Shown here piece after piece: positions 23,965-28,333 of a DNA stretch of 28,333 nt; the first letter of the stretch is position 1, and each line of letters starts with the position of its first letter. The stretch comes from Euryarchaeota archaeon UBA596 (GTDB lineage: Archaea > Thermoplasmatota > Poseidoniia > Poseidoniales > Poseidoniaceae). The stretch lies in contig DAGQ01000061.1 in assembly GCA_002498205.1 (NCBI GenBank), forward strand, positions 1 to 28,333, in the 5' to 3' direction. The notes under the pieces are model-generated. The model was given only the letters and a program-made list of their open reading frames with translations, ran no database searches and had not been told where the DNA came from. The position numbers and the translations under genes were made by a program.

Positions 23965-25143
23965 ATGAAACGATTCGAAGGGCCATTAAAAGATTTATGG
24001 GAAATGCCTGATTTACCAAACATCAAGCATCTTACTTGGGATTGGTGGTGGTGGTTAGTGATGTGGCCTTCAGAAAAACACCCTGGTAGAAGTGAACAAT
24101 TGATGGTTTTATGGTCCACTAAAGAAACCCCTCTAATTTCTGTAAATAATCATCTTTGGGCCGCTGCCAAAAAACCAAATTCGACTGAAGAAAATTTACT
24201 AGTACTTCCAGGAATGGTTGCAGGTTGGTATTATGATGGAGAAAAAATGTATGAACCATTAGTTTTACAAGAATCTAGAATTGCAACAATTTCATCAAAA
24301 CATAAAGATTGGGATTCTAAATCAGAACATGGAGGTGCAGTTTTTGCTCTTTGTGAACAATTACTAAGTACGGGAATGAGTGAAGATAGAGAAAAATTTT
24401 GGATGCGAATTAGTTCGGATAAAGAGGCCATAAATAGCGGCTCACCAAAAAAATTTAACATTCAAATGACGCCTTGGAATTCAGCGCTATCAAAGGCAAG
24501 AAGAACATTTCAAAAATATCAAAATAATCTTGGATATGACATACTTAGAATTCATGGTTGTAAAGCTAATATTGAAATAGACAATAAACAAATTGAAGGT
24601 ACTGCATATCTTCAAAAAGTTCGTGTTCAAGCACCGAGTGTTCCTTGGTATTGGGGTATTCTTCATTTTTCAGATGGTTCATATTTAGATTGGTTTCTAC
24701 CTCATCTTTCATTACTTGCATTATCTTCATCTGATAAACCATGGCAATTAAAAGATTCTTTAGAACTTCCATTGAGGAAAGCAGGTTTATTTCATGATGC
24801 AAAAAGACAACGGAGTGAAAAGTTTACAAAACTGAAATTTAACAAAATAAAAAGTAATTATAGTACTGTTAATCAAAAAGGAGAAAAAGAGCAATTACCA
24901 CGTTTTGAAATTGAAATGTGGAATGCAAGAACAATGGTTGTACTAAGTGTTCAAGCTGTTTCTAGAGCACATTGGAGCTTTGATCAACCTACAAGGGGTG
25001 GTTTAATTTCTCATTTTTGTTACAATGAATATCCACTAAAAGTAACTGGAATTGCGATTGAAGATGAGTTTGGTATTCGCACACTTGATGATTGGGAATG
25101 GATTCATGGAAATGCTGAACATAGTTGGGGGATTTTACACTAA
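23965..25143 (+). CDS. Trp-rich hypothetical protein linked to the ABC operon
   Basis: I cannot assign a function firmly. The 392-residue protein has no signal peptide or clear membrane helix, and is rich in Trp, including a WDWWWWLVMW run near residues 26-35. Alternating hydrophobic-polar stretches such as WYYDGEKMYEP, WYWGILHFSDGSYLDWFLPH and FCYNEYPLKVTG suggest a mostly beta structure. They loosely recall two-domain lipocalin-like proteins of the CrtC/AttH type, which bind hydrophobic molecules. This is a weak resemblance. It begins 11 bases after the second permease with GAGGT upstream, so it belongs to the same operon and may bind the exported, perhaps lipid-like, substrate. Confidence 0.6.
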   Translation: MKRFEGPLKDLWEMPDLPNIKHLTWDWWWWLVMWPSEKHPGRSEQLMVLWSTKETPLISVNNHLWAAAKKPNSTEENLLVLPGMVAGWYYDGEKMYEPLVLQESRIATISSKHKDWDSKSEHGGAVFALCEQLLSTGMSEDREKFWMRISSDKEAINSGSPKKFNIQMTPWNSALSKARRTFQKYQNNLGYDILRIHGCKANIEIDNKQIEGTAYLQKVRVQAPSVPWYWGILHFSDGSYLDWFLPHLSLLALSSSDKPWQLKDSLELPLRKAGLFHDAKRQRSEKFTKLKFNKIKSNYSTVNQKGEKEQLPRFEIEMWNARTMVVLSVQAVSRAHWSFDQPTRGGLISHFCYNEYPLKVTGIAIEDEFGIRTLDDWEWIHGNAEHSWGILH

Positions 25144-25185
25144 ATAAGGATATTTTCTATCTAACTTCAATAGTAAGTGTCAATA

Positions 25186-25193
25186 ACATATTA
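25186..25193 (+). promoter_or_regulatory. Candidate TATA-like element
   Basis: An AT-rich stretch (ACATATTATT, around 25186-25195) is centred about 29 bases before ATG 25219. It could drive a leaderless transcript of the PH-domain membrane protein. Resemblance only. Confidence 0.25.
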
Positions 25194-25218
25194 TTCATGG
25201 GGTTGGTTAGGGTTGAAT

Positions 25219-26193
25219 ATGTCTGACGAAGGAAATGAAATAGAAAACATAGACGAAACAGAAAGAGAAAGAAGGAAATTTAACTTAATTCCTGGCGAAG
25301 ATTTAATGCAAATTCATAGACCAAGTCTTTTTGCTTTTGCAGGAATGTACATAATGGCATTATTAGTTGGTGCAGTACACTACATTTGGACATTTATGCC
25401 TAGTGAAGCACCTGGTGAACCAGGAGTTATTCAAGACATATTATGGAGTTTTATTGATAGCGCAATAGGACAATCAATAGGATTCCCACTAGTAATGTTA
25501 TTCCTTGCATGGTTCAACAGATGGATAAATATCTCTTCAAGTACAAAATGGTTTACACTTACTATGATGGTTATAGCCGCACTCCCATTTACTGCTTGGT
25601 TAGTTAATGCGTTTGCCGCAGACTCTCCGATAAATTTCTTAAGTGGTTCATACCCTTACGAAATCGCTGGAATTTTTTGGATTGTATTTCTATTTGTAAA
25701 TGTTTATTATTTCCAAAGATCATTCTGTTATGCAATTACAACAGACGCAGTGATTTTCAGGAAAGATTTCATGCTAACTAACAGTGTTAGAAGAATTCTT
25801 TACAGTAATTTCACAGATGTTATTGTTCAACAAGGACCAATTGGGACAATAATGGGTTACGGAAATGTGGTTCCATTAACAGGAAGTGGACTTGGATTAG
25901 GTGAAGAAACGATTGGTATTTCAGCAGGCGCAGCAGGAGGCGCACTTGATTCTAAAGAAGGTGAATCAGTAGCTACTAGTCTTCCAAAGAAAATTTTGAA
26001 AATGTTCTTTGTTCTTTTAACATCTCAAAGAACTATCAGAACTGTAAAACCTGATCCTGCTGACTGTTTTTATGGTGTGAGAAAACCACATGAAGTTACT
26101 GTAACAGTTAATGATAGATGGAAAGGAGCAGATTCTGGTTCAACACTTGAAGAAATAAAAGATTTAATGGCAGCCCAAGCCAAATCAGAATAA
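25219..26193 (+). CDS. Membrane protein with PH-like (bPH2/DUF304) domain
   Basis: 324 residues from ATG 25219; an in-frame GTG at 25177 is a less likely start. A charged N-terminus carries LIPGEDLMQIHRPSLFAF, a typical lead into bPH2/YdbS-type proteins. Four hydrophobic segments follow (MYIMALLVGAVHYIW; FPLVMLFLAWF; FTLTMMVIAALPFTAWLV; IFWIVFLFVNVYYF). Then comes a PH-like domain, reading YAITTDAVIFRKDFM, VRRILYSNFTDVIVQQ and MGYGNVVPLTG, interrupted by a Gly/Ala/Ser-rich loop. Related bacterial proteins are membrane-associated with unclear roles. It follows the ABC operon and the Trp-rich gene, and may serve the same envelope function. Confidence 0.75.
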   Translation: MSDEGNEIENIDETERERRKFNLIPGEDLMQIHRPSLFAFAGMYIMALLVGAVHYIWTFMPSEAPGEPGVIQDILWSFIDSAIGQSIGFPLVMLFLAWFNRWINISSSTKWFTLTMMVIAALPFTAWLVNAFAADSPINFLSGSYPYEIAGIFWIVFLFVNVYYFQRSFCYAITTDAVIFRKDFMLTNSVRRILYSNFTDVIVQQGPIGTIMGYGNVVPLTGSGLGLGEETIGISAGAAGGALDSKEGESVATSLPKKILKMFFVLLTSQRTIRTVKPDPADCFYGVRKPHEVTVTVNDRWKGADSGSTLEEIKDLMAAQAKSE

Positions 26194-26225
26194 TCTTCAA
26201 ACAAGATTTACTAAGAGGAATTGTG

Positions 26226-27074
26226 ATGGGGTTAATTCCTCGAACATTAATAGATCGTGTTTTCAGGGCACTTGGATATAAAATTGAAAGAATTAAAAGT
26301 GGAGATGATTCAAGATTATACCAACAATATCCTAAAGAATCTCTAATAAATAAAAAGTTCTTAAACGTAGGCGCAGGAAAATTCAATCATAAATTTTGGA
26401 CTAATGTTGATTATGGTTCAGAGCAATATGCAAAAATTCAAAATGAATTTATAGAATTAAATTTAATTGAAAGGCCAAAATTTCCATTTGAGGATAATTC
26501 AATTGAATTAATTTATACCAGTCATACAATTGAACATATTACTGATGAATCTGTAATCAATTTCATTAAAGAATCCCAAAGAATTCTAAAAAAAGGAGGT
26601 GTATTAAGAATAACTTGTCCAGATTCAAACCTATTATTAAATAGCGTTAAATTCAAGGTTAAAGATTTTTGGAATTGGAGAATGGAATGGTTCTTAAATA
26701 AATTTGAAATTAATTCAAATGATATAGAATTAGAGGATTTTTTGATAAGGGAACTTTCAACAGCCCGGTGTAGATTTTTTGAAAATTCAAATGATCCTTT
26801 ACATCCTTTAGAAGTCAGAGACAAAATGGAAAAATTAGAGGATAATGATTTTTTACAATGGATTGTAGAAAAAAATAGTTTTGATGATAAATTTGCAAAT
26901 TATCACATAAATTATTGGAATTTTGAAAAATTGAAGAAGATGTGTATTGAGGCAGGTTTTTCAAACATTTATCATTCTGGATTTGGACAATCACTTAGCC
27001 CACCTTTAACTAACACAAAATTATTTGATAATACTCATCCAAAAATGTCTTTATATTTTGAAGCAAGAAAATAA
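26226..27074 (+). CDS. Class I SAM-dependent methyltransferase
   Basis: The Rossmann-type motif I is FLNVGAGKFN, followed by the acidic strand end NVDYG, the motif IIetc. pattern ELIYTSHTIEHI, and LKKGGVLRITCPD, all typical of Methyltransf_11-type enzymes. The SHTIEHI signature is common among methyltransferases acting on sugars or small molecules in polysaccharide clusters, but the substrate cannot be named. The 282-residue protein has a C-terminal half rich in aromatic and acidic residues. ATG 26226 is chosen since AGGA lies six bases upstream; GTG 26223 directly precedes it. It is transcribed in the same direction as the preceding PH-domain gene, after a 30-base gap. Confidence 0.82.
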   Translation: MGLIPRTLIDRVFRALGYKIERIKSGDDSRLYQQYPKESLINKKFLNVGAGKFNHKFWTNVDYGSEQYAKIQNEFIELNLIERPKFPFEDNSIELIYTSHTIEHITDESVINFIKESQRILKKGGVLRITCPDSNLLLNSVKFKVKDFWNWRMEWFLNKFEINSNDIELEDFLIRELSTARCRFFENSNDPLHPLEVRDKMEKLEDNDFLQWIVEKNSFDDKFANYHINYWNFEKLKKMCIEAGFSNIYHSGFGQSLSPPLTNTKLFDNTHPKMSLYFEARK

Positions 27075-27119
27075 ATGTGACATCCGTTTGATTCATAGGC
27101 ATGATTCTACCAGCAGTTA

Positions 27120-27135
27120 CTGTCGGGAGTGACAG
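27120..27135 (+). promoter_or_regulatory. Short hairpin presenting the ribosome-binding site
   Basis: CTGTC and GACAG can pair around GGGAGT, which contains the GGAG ribosome-binding site of the TPR-like gene (ATG 27138). A five-base stem is small and could be chance. Confidence 0.25.
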
Positions 27136-27137
27136 AA

Positions 27138-27656
27138 ATGAGTGAAGAATTAATGAAAGATGCAATAGAGATGTTTAGAAATGGAGATATTAAAGCAGCT
27201 GTTGACGAATTAGAAGGAAAATTAAAATCAAATGGAGATGTTGCACTATTGCATCATTCATATGCAGAATTTGCAAATATGCTTAACATGGAAGAACAAG
27301 AGGATATTGTTCCTGGTGGAAAAATTATGATGCATTACAAAAAAGCTATGGAATTAGATGAAGAAAATGACGAATATATTGCAGATTTCGCAAGTTTTGC
27401 TCTAGAATGCAGAAGAATTCCTGTTGCAGTAAAAGAATTCCAACGTTACGCAAAAAGATTAGAATTAGCTGACATTCCAATTGATGATGTATTATACATG
27501 GCAGCAAGAAATATTGTAGATAGTATTGAAGTCATGGATCCTGAGAAGAAAAATCCAATGGTTCAACCTTGGTTAAAACAAGCACTAATTTGGGCAGTTG
27601 GCGGATTAGGCTATTCAGCAGAAGATGCAAGTAATCTAATGTCAAACGACTCATAA
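27138..27656 (+). CDS. TPR-like helical repeat protein, small
   Basis: 172 residues of helix-rich sequence with TPR-like spacing. The segments AIEMFRNGDIKAAVDELEGKL, YKKAMELDEENDEYIADFASF and VAVKEFQRYAKRLE follow one another as helix pairs, ending in a hydrophobic helix (ALIWAVGGLGY). It is probably a protein-interaction module; no catalytic motif is seen. ATG 27138 is chosen because GGAGTG lies six bases upstream; GTG 27129 is in frame just before. It is followed after 12 bases by truA, perhaps co-transcribed. Confidence 0.65.
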   Translation: MSEELMKDAIEMFRNGDIKAAVDELEGKLKSNGDVALLHHSYAEFANMLNMEEQEDIVPGGKIMMHYKKAMELDEENDEYIADFASFALECRRIPVAVKEFQRYAKRLELADIPIDDVLYMAARNIVDSIEVMDPEKKNPMVQPWLKQALIWAVGGLGYSAEDASNLMSNDS

Positions 27657-27668
27657 TTGTGACTAAGT

Positions 27669-28333
27669 ATGAAAGTCGCCATTACATTTTCATATTTGGG
27701 AGATGAATTCCATGGCAGTCAAATCCAACCATCTTTGAAAACTGTTCAAGGGGAATTGGAAAAAGCATGTAAAAGATTGAAGTGGTCTCCAAATGGAGTA
27801 AAAATTAGCAGTAGAACAGATGCAAGTGTAAATGCTAGGATGAATTTCGCAATTATAGAAGTCCCAGAAGGAATCAAAAAAGACTTGCCGGAGGGATTAC
27901 TTAAAGGACTAAATGACATTTTACCATCAAGTATTTGTGTTTATGATGCAGAAGAAGTTTCTGAGGATTGTAACATTAGAAATGCAAAAATGAGAACATA
28001 TAGATATAGAATGGAATTACTTGAAAATTGGAATAAAAAAGTAGATTATGACATATTTAATAATGTTTTAAATATATTTTTAGGTGAACATGATTTTTCA
28101 AGTTTTTATAAAAAAGAGGATGAAAGAAGTACCCTAAGGGTTATAGAAGAAATTTCACCATGGTGTTCTAAAGAAAATAGAATCATAGGTTTTGAAATAA
28201 AAAGCAAGGGTTTTTTATGGAATCAGGTTAGAAGGATTGCCAATTGTATTAATGGATTACTTAACAATGATTTAGTAGAACAAGACGTCATTGAATCCTT
28301 AAAAAGTGGAAGTGAAAAATTTGATTTTGGTTT
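27669..28333 (+). CDS. truA: tRNA pseudouridine synthase TruA, C-terminus cut by window edge
   Basis: I translated this from ATG 27669; the frame stays open to the window end (221 codons). It begins MKVAITFSYLGDEFHGSQ, the typical TruA N-terminus, and has the catalytic aspartate in SRTDASVNA (D51) and later KMRTYRYRM and GEHDFSSF, and KGFLWNQVRRI, all TruA blocks. It modifies U38-40 of the tRNA anticodon stem. About the last 30-50 residues lie beyond the window. It is the second tRNA-modification gene in the window, after tgtA. Confidence 0.93.
   Translation, partial: MKVAITFSYLGDEFHGSQIQPSLKTVQGELEKACKRLKWSPNGVKISSRTDASVNARMNFAIIEVPEGIKKDLPEGLLKGLNDILPSSICVYDAEEVSEDCNIRNAKMRTYRYRMELLENWNKKVDYDIFNNVLNIFLGEHDFSSFYKKEDERSTLRVIEEISPWCSKENRIIGFEIKSKGFLWNQVRRIANCINGLLNNDLVEQDVIESLKSGSEKFDFG

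Noticed and set aside
1..28333. tRNA, rRNA, insertion sequence or integrase signatures
   Set aside because: All gaps are short, and none shows a cloverleaf pattern, rRNA-like sequence, transposase or flanking direct repeats on reading both strands.

Overview
The window looks like an AT-rich archaeal chromosome segment. It carries a full-length archaeosine tRNA-guanine transglycosylase with a C-terminal PUA domain, a DRG-type GTPase with a TGS domain, an archaeal-type NMN adenylyltransferase, PdxT, and tightly packed genes that use ATG, GTG and TTG starts with GGTGA or GGAGGT ribosome-binding sites. These are mixed with bacterial-looking modules: a six-gene SUF operon, GrpE and a class III sirtuin. 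A very large envelope protein with thrombospondin type 3 repeats is also present. Together this suggests a marine planktonic Thermoplasmatota lineage (Marine Group II/III, Poseidoniales-like). That assignment is inference from gene content, not a sequence search.

Layout. 1-977 (-): a thioredoxin-CcdA membrane redox protein cut by the left edge. 1073-2868 (-): a radical SAM protein coupled to PdxT. 2894-4791 (+): a class V aminotransferase coupled to NadM. 4792-6069 (-): GrpE and an unknown 240-residue protein. 6173-7288 (+): the DRG GTPase. 7342-7662 (-): a small winged-helix regulator, divergent from 7766-10765 (+), a ~999-residue surface protein, followed by a CobB-like sirtuin (10791-11504). 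11509-16768 (-): sufC-B-D-S-E-T, divergent from a NifU-like scaffold (16982-17452) across a 213-base gap rich in dyad symmetry. 17480-19549 (+): archaeosine TGT. 19616-23953 (+): two consecutive ATPase-permease ABC pairs, overlapping by 1-4 bases, followed by a Trp-rich unknown protein (23965-25143) and a membrane protein with a PH-like domain (25219-26193). 26226-27656 (+): a methyltransferase and a TPR-like protein. 27669-28333 (+): TruA, cut by the right edge.

How the genes fit together. The SUF genes, NifU-like protein and SufT make and deliver Fe-S clusters, which the radical SAM enzyme would need. PdxT feeds the PLP used by the aminotransferase and by SufS. TgtA and TruA modify tRNA. 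The ABC block plus its two downstream genes looks like an envelope export or lipid-handling cassette of unknown substrate.

The most notable observations are: (i) the archaeosine TGT has lost all four expected zinc ligands without any indel while keeping both catalytic aspartates; (ii) the surface protein appears to have a seven-repeat beta-propeller nested inside a TIG domain, and its base composition is mosaic; (iii) one ABC permease carries a Ca-binding-type Asp-rich, Cys-containing extracytoplasmic insert; (iv) the suf/nifU divergent gap holds a perfect 10-bp dyad of the form TTAGG-n4-CCTAA plus two more dyads.

No rRNA, tRNA, CRISPR array, insertion sequence or frameshifted gene was seen. 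No stretch longer than 300 bases lacks a gene; the longest gap is 16769-16981.
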